Positions 8,837 to 16,836 of a stretch of 64,000 nucleotides of DNA are shown in pieces. Under the pieces are notes generated by a model. The model saw only the letters and a list, made by a program, of their open reading frames with translations, made no database searches and was not told the origin of the DNA. Every line of letters starts with the position of its first letter. Position 1 is the stretch's first letter. The stretch is from Niabella aurantiaca DSM 17617 (GTDB lineage Bacteria; Bacteroidota; Bacteroidia; Chitinophagales; Chitinophagaceae), in assembly GCF_000374125.1 (NCBI RefSeq), contig NZ_KB893628.1, forward strand, positions 16,910 through 80,909. Direction: 5' to 3'. Position numbers and translations under genes: made by a program.

Positions 8837-9676
8837 TCAGGCCGGGGTCAGTTCGAAGATCGTTATTTCCGGTCGCACGTTAAAACGTACCTGCCAGGAG
8901 AAACCCAATGCCCGGTTGATGTAAAGGGTTCGCCCGTCAGCAAAATCAAACAGGCCCGAAGTGTAGCGCTTGTTGTCAACGGGCAGCAAGGGCGGCGGCA
9001 GAAAAGGCGGCTTGCATTGCCCGCCATGCGTATGACCGCTGATCACCCAGCTGTTGTAACCATTCCATACGGGCAGGTCCATAACATCCGGGTTGTGGCA
9101 TAAAACAATATTTGCCCCCTGGCGATCCCAGTGCGGCATTACGTTTTCCGGGTGAAAAAAAGTTCCCCATTTATCGTCGATCCCGATAAAGTTTAAACCG
9201 GCGAATGACTGTTGCTCGTTCCGGAGCACATGCACCTTTCTGTGGCCCAGGATCTCCGCAACCTTATCGGCCACATGGCTTTCTTTCCAGTGAGCACCAT
9301 AGTCATGATTGCCCAGAACAGCTACCGTGCCCAGGCTTCCTTTGGGGGCATATCCCATCAGCTCGTAGAGCCGGTCAAATTGCAGGGTGGAATCATAGGT
9401 AATAAAATCACCCGTATAAGCAACAAAATCCGGCTTGTAGGCCGCCGCTCTTACAAAAGCGTCCTTTATATAACTGTTTCTCGAACGTTTTCCAATATGG
9501 ATATCGCTGATCTGCATCAGCCGCTTTCCGGACAGCGCCTCCGGGAGGTTCCGGATCTTCATCGGAACATGGGTAAATTCCAGCCAAAAAGGTTCTACCT
9601 GCCAGGTGTACAGGCCGGTCAGCAGACCGGTTCCCCCCAGTATGCCGCCGTATTTTAAAAATTTTCTCCGGTTCAT
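8837..9676 (-). CDS. membrane-anchored or Tat-exported metallophosphoesterase (YaeI/YkuE-like)
   Basis: A 279-residue calcineurin-like phosphoesterase with an N-terminal twin-arginine-style leader (MNRRKFLKYGG, then a hydrophobic stretch GILGGTGLLTGLYTW). This suggests export or anchoring on the outer face of the inner membrane. Metal motifs in order are ISDIHIGKRS, YTGDFITYD, LGNHDYG, CHNPDV and SGHTHGGQ. Relatives such as YkuE and YaeI act on phospholipid or UDP-lipid head groups, but the substrate here is not known. The frame begins three codons earlier (9685); the RR-motif start is preferred. It appears monocistronic. Confidence 0.8.
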   Translation of the reverse strand: MNRRKFLKYGGILGGTGLLTGLYTWQVEPFWLEFTHVPMKIRNLPEALSGKRLMQISDIHIGKRSRNSYIKDAFVRAAAYKPDFVAYTGDFITYDSTLQFDRLYELMGYAPKGSLGTVAVLGNHDYGAHWKESHVADKVAEILGHRKVHVLRNEQQSFAGLNFIGIDDKWGTFFHPENVMPHWDRQGANIVLCHNPDVMDLPVWNGYNSWVISGHTHGGQCKPPFLPPPLLPVDNKRYTSGLFDFADGRTLYINRALGFSWQVRFNVRPEITIFELTPA

Positions 9677-9821
9677 GCCCGGCAAAATTAGTTTTTGCCG
9701 GCTCAGGATTCACTAATAGAATATTAAACTTTTATACGAAAACAGGGTCCAATACCTGTTTATAAAATTTTAACACGGGTATAGAAGGTATTTTTCCAAA
9801 AACCCATCTAAGAAAAAATAA

Positions 9822-10523
9822 ATGCGTCTGCAAGTGAATACAAGATCCGTTTTTTTTATCGCGCTGCTCTTAATGACGCTGCGGGCTGCCGCCCAGGAGA
9901 TCCCCTCAAGGACCAATGAAGGGATCCGCCGTACAGAAACAAAGCGCGAACAATACAACGGGTACCAAAAACTAAAGCTTACCGCGGAGCAAAAAAGCCG
10001 GCTGGCCGTTTTACAGAAGGAAGGAAAAGCTGCCGCTGCGGCCATCCGGAACGGGCAGACGGCAACACCGGGTGAAAAAAGGGAAGAACTGCTTACGCTC
10101 CGGCAGGAGCAAATCCAAAAACAGATGGCGCTTCTTACCCCCGCGCAGCAAAAGATCTGGAAAGAGGAAGGCCTGGGGGAAGGTGGCAGAACACAACACA
10201 CGGTTGTTGTAGCTCAGCGAAATGCGCGCGCCATCAGCCGCGACCTTAACAACAACGGGCTGCCCGTAATGGCCGGGAAAAACGCGGCCCGGCTGAACCT
10301 GTCCGGCGCACAGCAGCAAAAAATAAATGAACTGGCCCAGACCTTTAAAAAACGGGCCCGCTCCGTACGACAGGACCCAACCCTGTCGGCAGGAGAGAAA
10401 CAGCTTCAAATGGATGCATTAAAAAAAGAATTCCGGAAAAAAAGAAAAGCCCTCCTTACCGCAGAGCAATGGCAGCAATGGGCAAAGCAGGACCGGAAAC
10501 GTAGAAACATTTCCCAACAATAA
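9822..10523 (+). CDS. secreted Spy/CpxP-like helical protein with duplicated LTAEQ modules
   Basis: A 233-residue protein with a signal peptide (RSVFFIALLLMTLRAAAQ) and then almost entirely charged alpha-helix. Two similar halves each carry an L(T/S)xxQ helix start and a second LTPAQ/LTAEQ box: KLTAEQKSRLAVLQKEGK with LLTPAQQKIWKEEG, then NLSGAQQQKINELAQTFK with LLTAEQWQQWAKQ. This is the layout of periplasmic Spy/CpxP-type LTxxQ proteins, here duplicated in one chain. It is followed after 31 bases by a one-module relative, so the two are probably co-transcribed. A periplasmic chaperone or stress role is inferred only from the motif. Confidence 0.65.
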   Translation: MRLQVNTRSVFFIALLLMTLRAAAQEIPSRTNEGIRRTETKREQYNGYQKLKLTAEQKSRLAVLQKEGKAAAAAIRNGQTATPGEKREELLTLRQEQIQKQMALLTPAQQKIWKEEGLGEGGRTQHTVVVAQRNARAISRDLNNNGLPVMAGKNAARLNLSGAQQQKINELAQTFKKRARSVRQDPTLSAGEKQLQMDALKKEFRKKRKALLTAEQWQQWAKQDRKRRNISQQ

Positions 10524-10554
10524 ACAAACATCTGTTAAACTTAAAAAACAAAAA

Positions 10555-10938
10555 ATGAAAAAAACAATTTTAATTGTGGCGATCGTAAGCCTGTTCAGCA
10601 CCTCCGCTACGTTTGCGCAGGATGCTCCCAAAAAGGAAAAAGCCGAAAGAAGCATGAACAATCGCCGTGGTCCGAACTGGGATGACCCTGATCTCAATTT
10701 AACAAAAGACCAGAAAGACAAGCTGAAGGCCCTGGGCGAGGAAAACATGAAGCAAATGAAAGCGATCCGGGAGGACAACGCGCTCAATAACGATCAGAAA
10801 AGGGAAAAAATGAAGGCGCTGCGTGCCACACAAAAGGAAGCAAGAGAGAAGATCCTTACAAAAGAACAGGCAGAAAAAATGGAAGCAAAAATGAAAGAGC
10901 GCAGGGAGCGGGGCAGGAATAAACAGGCACAGCAGTAA
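10555..10938 (+). CDS. small secreted Spy/CpxP-like protein
   Basis: A 127-residue protein with the signal peptide MKKTILIVAIVSLFSTSATFAQ and a single pair of LTxxQ-type helices (NLTKDQKDKLKALGEEN and ILTKEQAEKMEAKMKERR). It is extremely rich in Lys, Glu and Met. It is related to the second half of the upstream gene and ends at a strong intrinsic terminator. Predicted to be periplasmic and helical; a molecular role is not shown by sequence. Confidence 0.65.
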   Translation: MKKTILIVAIVSLFSTSATFAQDAPKKEKAERSMNNRRGPNWDDPDLNLTKDQKDKLKALGEENMKQMKAIREDNALNNDQKREKMKALRATQKEAREKILTKEQAEKMEAKMKERRERGRNKQAQQ

Positions 10939-10966
10939 GAAGTTGTCTTTTTATATTTTACCAGAA

Positions 10967-10999
10967 GGCCATCTTAATTTTAGGATGGCCCTTTTTTTT
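10967..10999 (+). terminator. intrinsic terminator of the Spy-like gene pair
   Basis: The stem GGCCATC/GATGGCC encloses a 10-base loop and is followed by C and eight T residues. It lies 28 bases after the stop of the second Spy-like gene. Confidence 0.85.
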
Positions 11000-11042
11000 A
11001 CGATATTTGCAGCTTACTGTTGTAAAAATAGCAATCCACACA

Positions 11043-11963
11043 ATGAAAAAAATTGACCCCCGCTTTGAAAAATTTGCGCACAAAAAAAGCAATGCAGCAA
11101 TAAAAGAAGCATTTAAACAGGAAAAAAGGCAATATAAAAAAGAACGCGCCGCCTTTTTTGAGCAAAAAAAGGCAGAGGCTGCAGCAAAAGCAACGCATAT
11201 AGCGGCCCCTAAAATTGAGCGGAAAACCTCCGCAGAGGCCCAGATGCCTTTAAACAAATACCTGGCGCACGGTGGCATTTGCTCCCGCCGGGATGCCGTT
11301 GCCTTTATTAAGGACGGAAAAGTAAAAGTAAACGCGGCTGTGATCACGGAGCCGGGTTATAAGGTACAAGCCGCTGATGTGATCCTGGTGAATAATAAAA
11401 AAATAACCCCGGCCAAAAACCTGGTCTATATCCTGCTGAACAAACCCAAGGATTATATTACCACTACCGATGACCCGCAAAAACGGAAAACGGTGCTGGA
11501 TCTTATAAGAACCGCAACAACCGAGCGTGTTTACCCCGTAGGACGGCTGGACCGGAATACCTCCGGTGTACTGCTCATAACAAACGACGGAGAACTGGCC
11601 CAGCAACTGACGCACCCCAGCAATGAAGTGAAAAAGATCTACGCCGTCACGCTGAACAAGCCGCTTGAAAAAAAAGATTTTGATAAGATCCTCAAAGGTG
11701 TGGTACTGGAAGACGGTCCGGCTCCCGTTGACGTACTGGCGTACTCCGATCTGAAAGACAAGACCCAGGTTGGCATCGAGATCCACAATGGCCGGAACCG
11801 CATCGTTCGCCGTATTTTCGAATCGGTAGGGTACGACGTAAAGCACCTGGACCGCGTTATGTTTGGCGGGCTGACCAAAAAAAACGTTGAACGTGGAAAA
11901 TTCCGCTTTCTATCGGAAAAAGAGGTACGCAACCTCAAATTTTTTGGAAAGGGTAAAAAATAA
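11043..11963 (+). CDS. 23S-type rRNA pseudouridine synthase, RsuA/RluB family
   Basis: A 306-residue RNA-modifying enzyme. A charged, lysine-rich N-terminal extension of about 65 residues precedes an S4 RNA-binding domain (MPLNKYLAHGGICSRRDAV). The catalytic domain holds YPVGRLDRNTSGVLLITNDG, with the catalytic Asp in GRLDRNTSG, and the RsuA/RluB-type NGRNRIVRRIFESVGY motif. RluB modifies 23S U2605 in E. coli; the exact target here is inferred. The frame extends upstream to 11007, but ATG 11043 is the natural start. A second synthase of the RluA family follows in the same direction. Confidence 0.88.
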   Translation: MKKIDPRFEKFAHKKSNAAIKEAFKQEKRQYKKERAAFFEQKKAEAAAKATHIAAPKIERKTSAEAQMPLNKYLAHGGICSRRDAVAFIKDGKVKVNAAVITEPGYKVQAADVILVNNKKITPAKNLVYILLNKPKDYITTTDDPQKRKTVLDLIRTATTERVYPVGRLDRNTSGVLLITNDGELAQQLTHPSNEVKKIYAVTLNKPLEKKDFDKILKGVVLEDGPAPVDVLAYSDLKDKTQVGIEIHNGRNRIVRRIFESVGYDVKHLDRVMFGGLTKKNVERGKFRFLSEKEVRNLKFFGKGKK

Positions 11964-12025
11964 CCCCGCTCAGCATTTTGATTTACGGCCGGCTTTACTG
12001 CCGGGTCGTAAGCGATCAATCAGGA

Positions 12026-12748
12026 ATGAACATGAAACTGCAGGATTTAATTGTTTTCGAAAATGAGGACCTGGTAGCCCTGAACAAACCTTCCGGCATG
12101 CTTTCTATTCCCGACCGGGAAGGAAAGGATCCATCGCTCAAAGAGTTGCTGCAGGAGGCCTATCCAGCCATTTTTACCACCCACCGGCTGGATCGTGAAA
12201 CGAGCGGCCTGATCCTTTTTGCAAAAAATGCCGGTGCGCACAAACATCTGAATCAGCAGTTCGAAACCCGGAAAACCATAAAGATCTATAACGGACTGGT
12301 CATCGGGTCTGTTGCGGAGGCATCGGGAAGCATCGACGCCCCCATTGCCGAAAATATGGTCAAACGCGGTACCATGCTCATTCACCGGCGCGGTAAACCG
12401 GCGCTCACCGATTTTAAGGTATTAAGAGATTTTACTATTTACAGCTGGATGGAGTTCAGGATCCATACGGGCAGAACGCACCAGATACGGGTACACGCAA
12501 AAGAGATCGGTCATCCGCTGGTGGGCGATGTCCTTTACGGCGATGGCAAACCGGTGTACCTTTCCTCGTTTAAACCAAAGTTCAACCTGTCTAAAGAAAG
12601 TTTGGAAGAACGTCCGCTGCTGAACCGGCTGGCATTGCATGCGGCCCGTTTAAAGATCCAGGCAGGTGACGGGCAGTGGCTGGAGCTGGATGCGCCGCTT
12701 CATAAAGATCTGAGGGCAACCCTGCAGCAGCTGGAAAAAAGAAAGTAA
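12026..12748 (+). CDS. RluA-family pseudouridine synthase
   Basis: A 240-residue enzyme without an S4 domain. The RluA motif is in FTTHRLDRETSGLILFAKN (catalytic Asp in HRLDRETSG), followed by the RIHTGRTHQIRVHAKEIGHP block and the downstream LHAARLKI element. It isomerises uridine to pseudouridine in rRNA or tRNA; the site is not predictable. Possible starts are ATG 12026 (after CAGGA) and ATG 12032; the frame is open from 11978. It lies 62 bases downstream of the RsuA-type gene and may be in the same transcript. Confidence 0.88.
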   Translation: MNMKLQDLIVFENEDLVALNKPSGMLSIPDREGKDPSLKELLQEAYPAIFTTHRLDRETSGLILFAKNAGAHKHLNQQFETRKTIKIYNGLVIGSVAEASGSIDAPIAENMVKRGTMLIHRRGKPALTDFKVLRDFTIYSWMEFRIHTGRTHQIRVHAKEIGHPLVGDVLYGDGKPVYLSSFKPKFNLSKESLEERPLLNRLALHAARLKIQAGDGQWLELDAPLHKDLRATLQQLEKRK

Positions 12749-13282
12749 ACAGGTATGAAAAGGAGGTTGCTTTCCCTGTTCCCCGGTTCCGGTATTTGCA
12801 ATCCGGTGCCGGGTGCCATCCTCATCAAATTCCGCTGGTATCCGTTTAAATATTGAAAATATCCGCAACGAATTGATACCTTTGTACAATGGTATTTTTC
12901 CGGCACAGGCAGTGATCGTGCCAGGGCCCTGACAGCGGATGATGAAGTAACAACAGCAGGACGGGTGATCCTTACCGGCAACTACATAATGAAGAAACAT
13001 TTGACCCTTTTGCGAATTGTTTCTGCGTATAACCGGCCAGAAATATTCGTCTATATAAAACATCGGGCGCAGCAACAGGATCTGCCTTATTTTTGTCATT
13101 GGCCGTTCGCAGCAGAAGATAAATAATACCACAAAGCGCGCCGGCAGGGAGGAAGAAAGCGCCGGTCTGTTGGATCCGGCAATAAAGGCAGCAAGGAAAA
13201 GAAACAGGATTCAAAAATGATTAAAGAAGTGAAAGACCAAAAGATGTTGCTGCAGGAATGGGTCGCTCAAGTTTAACACAGC
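12749..13282. other. 534-base gap with promoter motifs and two tiny open frames
   Basis: No convincing gene. A well-formed Bacteroidota promoter is present at 12853-12884. Downstream lie a 45-codon frame at 12989-13126 (MKKHLTLLRIVSAYNRPEIF...) and a 19-codon frame at 13217-13276 (MIKEVKDQKMLLQEWVAQV) that stops 6 bases before the GT2 gene. Neither has family features. The stretch may be a long leader of the glycosyltransferase, a small RNA or decayed coding sequence. Confidence 0.4.
12853..12884 (+). promoter_or_regulatory. Bacteroidota-type promoter in the gap before the GT2 gene
   Basis: TTG at 12853-12855 and TACCTTTG at 12877-12884 are separated by exactly 21 bases, matching the -33/-7 consensus of Bacteroidota primary sigma. 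Transcription would start near 12890, nearly 400 bases before the glycosyltransferase start. Confidence 0.6.
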
Positions 13283-14098
13283 ATGACTAATAAAAGTTAT
13301 CCGACTTCCTCATTGATAATTTCCACCTACAATTGGCCGGAAGCGCTTGAATGCTGTCTGAAAAGTATATTGAGACAAAGCCTGCTGCCCAATGAAGTGA
13401 TCATTGCCGACGACGGCTCTACCACAGATACCCGTGCGTTAATAGAGCGGTTCGTGCAGGTATTTCCGGTACCCCTCATCCATGTGTGGCAACCGGACGA
13501 TGGTTTTCAGCTTGCCCGGATCCGTAACAAGGCCATTGCAAGAGCCCGGTATGAATACATCATACAAATTGACAGCGACCTCATCCTGCACAAACGGTTT
13601 GTGGAAGACCACCTCCGGGTAAGCAACTCCGGAAGTTTTGCAACCGGCAGCCGGGTGATCCTCAGCGAGTCCTATTCCAGAAAACTGCTGACCCTCCGCC
13701 AGGGCAGGGCCTCTATATTCCGATGGGGGTCGCTGAATAAAAACAACGGGTTGCGGATACCCGCGCTCACAAAACTTTATAAAAAACACCGGGCCGACGA
13801 TATCTTTTACCTGCGCGGCTGCAATATGGCTTTTTGGAGAAAGGACCTGATGGCAGTGAACGGCTATAACGAAGAGATACAGGGCTGGGGGCGGGAAGAT
13901 AATGAGATCGCCGCCCGTCTGATCAATCTTGGCATCACAAAAATGGTGGTGAAGCACAGTGCCATTGTTTTTCATATCTATCACAAAGAAAAAGAGCGGA
14001 ACAGCGTTCTGACCAATAACGAATTGCTTCAAAAATCGATCTCTCAAAAGCTCATTATGGCACCCATGGGTATTCAAAACCACCTGCAAAGTTCCTGA
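13283..14098 (+). CDS. family 2 glycosyltransferase
   Basis: A 271-residue GT-A glycosyltransferase. SLIISTYNWPEALECCLKSI opens the Rossmann-like domain. IADDGS binds the nucleotide, and QIDSDL is the DxD-type metal site. The C-terminal block GWGREDNEIAARLINLG is the acceptor/galactosyltransferase-C (Glyco_transf_7C-like) motif with the putative catalytic base pair ED. It probably transfers a sugar during surface-glycan synthesis; donor and acceptor are unknown. It is convergent with meaB, 30 bases away, with no obvious terminator between them. Confidence 0.82.
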   Translation: MTNKSYPTSSLIISTYNWPEALECCLKSILRQSLLPNEVIIADDGSTTDTRALIERFVQVFPVPLIHVWQPDDGFQLARIRNKAIARARYEYIIQIDSDLILHKRFVEDHLRVSNSGSFATGSRVILSESYSRKLLTLRQGRASIFRWGSLNKNNGLRIPALTKLYKKHRADDIFYLRGCNMAFWRKDLMAVNGYNEEIQGWGREDNEIAARLINLGITKMVVKHSAIVFHIYHKEKERNSVLTNNELLQKSISQKLIMAPMGIQNHLQSS

Positions 14099-14128
14099 CC
14101 GCTGCACCCGGCCTCCGCCGACCGCTCC

Positions 14129-15040
14129 TCATTTTTCATGTTCCCTTACAAACTGATATAAATTAAACCGGCCCGATCGTATGCCGGCTTCAATGGCATC
14201 CTTTAGTCTCCGCCGGTCAATGCCCTGCATTCTTTTTTTCTGCAGGAGCTGGTAAGCTTTTTCGGCCAGAAGCCATCCTTTCCGTTCATTGGAGTGGGCT
14301 TCCTCTATTTTCCGGGAAAGGCCGGCATATAATTCAGCTACTCCCTTCATTTCGTGTGCTACTGTTGGTACAATCAGCGGCAACCGGCTGGTTCCGGAAA
14401 AAGCCGGGGCCAGCATCTGTTGCAGGTTCTTTAAAAAAATGGTGGCCCCCGGCCGGTCGCTCTTATTTACAACAAAAATATCGGCTACTTCCATTAACCC
14501 GGCCTTCATCGTTTGCACTTCATCCCCCGCCTCCGGCACCAGTACCACAACCGTTACCTCCGCCAGTCCGGCGATCTCAACTTCGCTTTGTCCCACACCT
14601 ACCGTTTCCACAATGATCAGGTCAAACGGCGCGGCCTTCAGCAGGTCGGTGATCTCGATGATCTTGGGGTTCAGCCCGCCCATTGCTCCCCGGCTGGCCA
14701 GGGACCGGATAAAAACATGATCATCCAGATACCACTGGTTCAGACGGATGCGGTCTCCCAGAAGAGCGCCAAAATGAAACGGCGATGAAGGATCGATGCA
14801 GATAACCGCCACCTTTTTGCCCTGCTGCACGGCCATTCCGATCAGCGCGTCCGTCAATGTGCTTTTTCCCGCACCGGGTGGACCCGTAATACCCAAAACC
14901 GGAACAGCACGCTGAGGCAGCTGTTCCAGGAAGGCAATATAGCCTTCCTGCTCATTTTCTACAAGACTGATGGCGCGCGCAATGAGCTTTACATCGCCCT
15001 GTATGACTCCGGTATATAACGAATCCCACATATTGTACAT
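14129..15040 (-). CDS. meaB: MeaB-type GTPase (methylmalonyl-CoA mutase chaperone / ArgK family)
   Basis: A 303-residue G3E-family GTPase. The P-loop is GPPGAGKSTLTDAL (about residues 53-66). A metal/base region contains CIDPSSPF, switch regions contain DRIRLNQ and IVETVGVGQSEVEIAG, and NKSD gives guanine specificity. MeaB protects and reactivates adenosylcobalamin-dependent methylmalonyl-CoA mutase. The mutase genes are not in this window. The start is ATG 15040 or the ATG three codons in (15031). It is transcribed divergently from the Lon-N-domain gene. Confidence 0.9.
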   Translation of the reverse strand: MYNMWDSLYTGVIQGDVKLIARAISLVENEQEGYIAFLEQLPQRAVPVLGITGPPGAGKSTLTDALIGMAVQQGKKVAVICIDPSSPFHFGALLGDRIRLNQWYLDDHVFIRSLASRGAMGGLNPKIIEITDLLKAAPFDLIIVETVGVGQSEVEIAGLAEVTVVVLVPEAGDEVQTMKAGLMEVADIFVVNKSDRPGATIFLKNLQQMLAPAFSGTSRLPLIVPTVAHEMKGVAELYAGLSRKIEEAHSNERKGWLLAEKAYQLLQKKRMQGIDRRRLKDAIEAGIRSGRFNLYQFVREHEK

Positions 15041-15360
15041 CGCTAAAATACGGAAGAAAATGCAAGGCGGCCATCCATTGCCCGGGGCGAACGTATAAAT
15101 AGCAGCAATAAGATTGCTTGGCAGCTTTTCAGTTTAAATGGCTGCAGCGGCCCGCCTGACTGATTCCGGCAGGCGCAGGTTTGTGCCGCTGACGCATATT
15201 ATTTTACCCGGTATTTTCACAACCGTTTCAATCTTCCGATCTGCTGCAATAAACTGATGCCTTTGCCCTTCCGTACCGGAGCACTCCATTAAGGGATCCA
15301 GCGGCCCGGAGCAGAAAAAAATGTTCTGCATCCCCAAAAACAGCAACCGGCAAACTTTTT

Positions 15361-15368
15361 TACCTTTG
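15361..15368 (+). promoter_or_regulatory. -7 promoter box abutting a start codon
   Basis: TACCTTTG fits TAnnTTTG and ends only 3 bases before ATG 15372. If used, the transcript would begin at or near the start codon, so it would be essentially leaderless. No TTG is found at the ideal -33 distance. Confidence 0.5.
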
Positions 15369-15371
15369 GGC

Positions 15372-16028
15372 ATGACCAACTTCATTCCTATATTTCCTTT
15401 ATCGATCGTTGTGTTTCCGGAAGAACAGGTGAACCTGCATATTTTTGAGCCCCGGTACAAACAATTGATCAACGAATCCGCGGCAACCAAAAAACCGTTC
15501 GGGATCCCGGTGGTAGTAGACAATCAGCTGCAGGAATGGGGCTCACTGGTGTATGTGGAAGAGATCGCAACGGTCTATGAAAGCGGCGAAATGGATATCC
15601 GGACCCGTGGGAGCGACCTGTTCCGCATACTGGAAGTGATCCGCGAAATTCCGGAAAAACTGTATTCAGGCGCCATCGTCAACTACCCGGAGAACAACCT
15701 GAAGGGCAATCCTGAAGTGATGCGGCAGCTCGTAAGGCAGATGCGGGCGCTGCACGGATACCTGCAGGTAACGAAAGATTTTAAAAAAGACGAGGGCCTT
15801 TTAACAGCCTATGATATCGCCCATCACTCCGGCCTGACCATACAGGAGGAATACGAGTTCCTGCAGCTGACCCAGGAACGGCAGCGCCAGGAATACTTAA
15901 AGCGGCATTTTGAAAAAACACTGCCGGTCTTTGAAAAAATGGACCAGTTAAAACAAAAAATACAAATGAACGGCCATTTTAAAAACCTGGGCGGGTTTGA
16001 TATAAATAAACCCGGCAGAAAAGGTTAA
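15372..16028 (+). CDS. Lon N-terminal (substrate-binding) domain protein
   Basis: A 218-residue protein that is a stand-alone Lon-N/PUA-like domain with a helical C-terminal part. It opens with IPIFPLSIVVFPEEQVNLHI and FEPRYKQLI, the hallmark of the Lon N-terminal fold, and has no ATPase or protease domain. Such proteins are common in Bacteroidota and plants; function is unproven. The frame runs from 15321, but ATG 15372 matches the domain start and follows a TAnnTTTG box directly. The next gene, coaX, is 79 bases downstream. Confidence 0.85.
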   Translation: MTNFIPIFPLSIVVFPEEQVNLHIFEPRYKQLINESAATKKPFGIPVVVDNQLQEWGSLVYVEEIATVYESGEMDIRTRGSDLFRILEVIREIPEKLYSGAIVNYPENNLKGNPEVMRQLVRQMRALHGYLQVTKDFKKDEGLLTAYDIAHHSGLTIQEEYEFLQLTQERQRQEYLKRHFEKTLPVFEKMDQLKQKIQMNGHFKNLGGFDINKPGRKG

Positions 16029-16107
16029 CCAGAACGGTTACCGTTCAAAACCAGGAGTTTACAAGAAAGGGAAAAAAAGTTGCTGTTTTTTTATTTACTT
16101 GCACCCT

Positions 16108-16836
16108 ATGTCTACCACACTTTGTTTCGACTTTGGGAATACAAGGAAAAAAGTTGCTGTTTTTCAGGAAAAAGAAATCGTGAAGATCCTTGTATTACAG
16201 GATGATACCACGGCAACCATCCGGTCGCTGGTAGAAACGTACAAACCGGCAAAGTCCATTTTATCCTCGGTAATCCATCACAATGCAGAAATAGAGACGA
16301 TTTTAAAAGACACTACCCGCTTTCATCTGTTGAACCACCTGTCGCGGCTGCCCATTACCACTCCGGTGGGCAAGCCCGAGACCATCGGGGCAGACCGGTT
16401 GGCCATTGCCTGCGGCGGAGTACACTTTTACCCTGGCAAGAACCTGCTTTTAGTGGGGCTGGGGACCTGCATTACCCTTAATTTTGTGAACAAATACAGG
16501 GAGCTGGTAGGCGGATCGATCTCACCGGGACTGGAAATGCGGCTCAAATCGATGCAATACTACACGGCAAAGCTGCCCCTTGTGGCGCCCAAAGCGGACG
16601 TTCCCCTGATGGGCTATGATACAGAGACCAATATACTGTCCGGTACGATCCTGGGAATCGCTTATGAGCTGGACGGATTCATTGCCGCTTACGAGGAAAA
16701 ATTTGACAACTTTAACGTGGTCTTAACCGGCGGAGATATGCAACATTTGGCATCACACCTGAAAAGCAGGATATTTGCCGACCCTGAATTAATATTTAAA
16801 GGCCTATATGCGATTAGTGAAGTTAACAACGCTTAG
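16108..16836 (+). CDS. coaX: type III pantothenate kinase
   Basis: A 242-residue ASKHA-fold kinase that phosphorylates pantothenate in the first step of coenzyme A synthesis. The nucleotide motif DFGNTRKKVAVF is at residues 7-18, GADRLAIACGG holds the catalytic Asp, and GLGTCITLNFV and GGSISPGLEMR follow. ATG 16108 is preferred over a TTG at 16099. The stop overlaps the start of the following membrane-protein gene by 29 bases, implying translational coupling. The gene string coaX, barrel protein, lptC mixes CoA and envelope biogenesis. Confidence 0.92.
   Translation: MSTTLCFDFGNTRKKVAVFQEKEIVKILVLQDDTTATIRSLVETYKPAKSILSSVIHHNAEIETILKDTTRFHLLNHLSRLPITTPVGKPETIGADRLAIACGGVHFYPGKNLLLVGLGTCITLNFVNKYRELVGGSISPGLEMRLKSMQYYTAKLPLVAPKADVPLMGYDTETNILSGTILGIAYELDGFIAAYEEKFDNFNVVLTGGDMQHLASHLKSRIFADPELIFKGLYAISEVNNA

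Noticed and set aside
12650-13132. 160-codon minus-strand frame overlapping the end of the RluA gene
   Set aside because: Most of it is antisense to a clear pseudouridine synthase or lies in a gap with plus-strand promoter motifs; the sequence is low in protein character.
16030-16048. GAACGG/CCGTTC hairpin after the Lon-N gene as a terminator
   Set aside because: A 6-bp stem with a 3-base loop and no T-tract on the coding strand; too weak to call.
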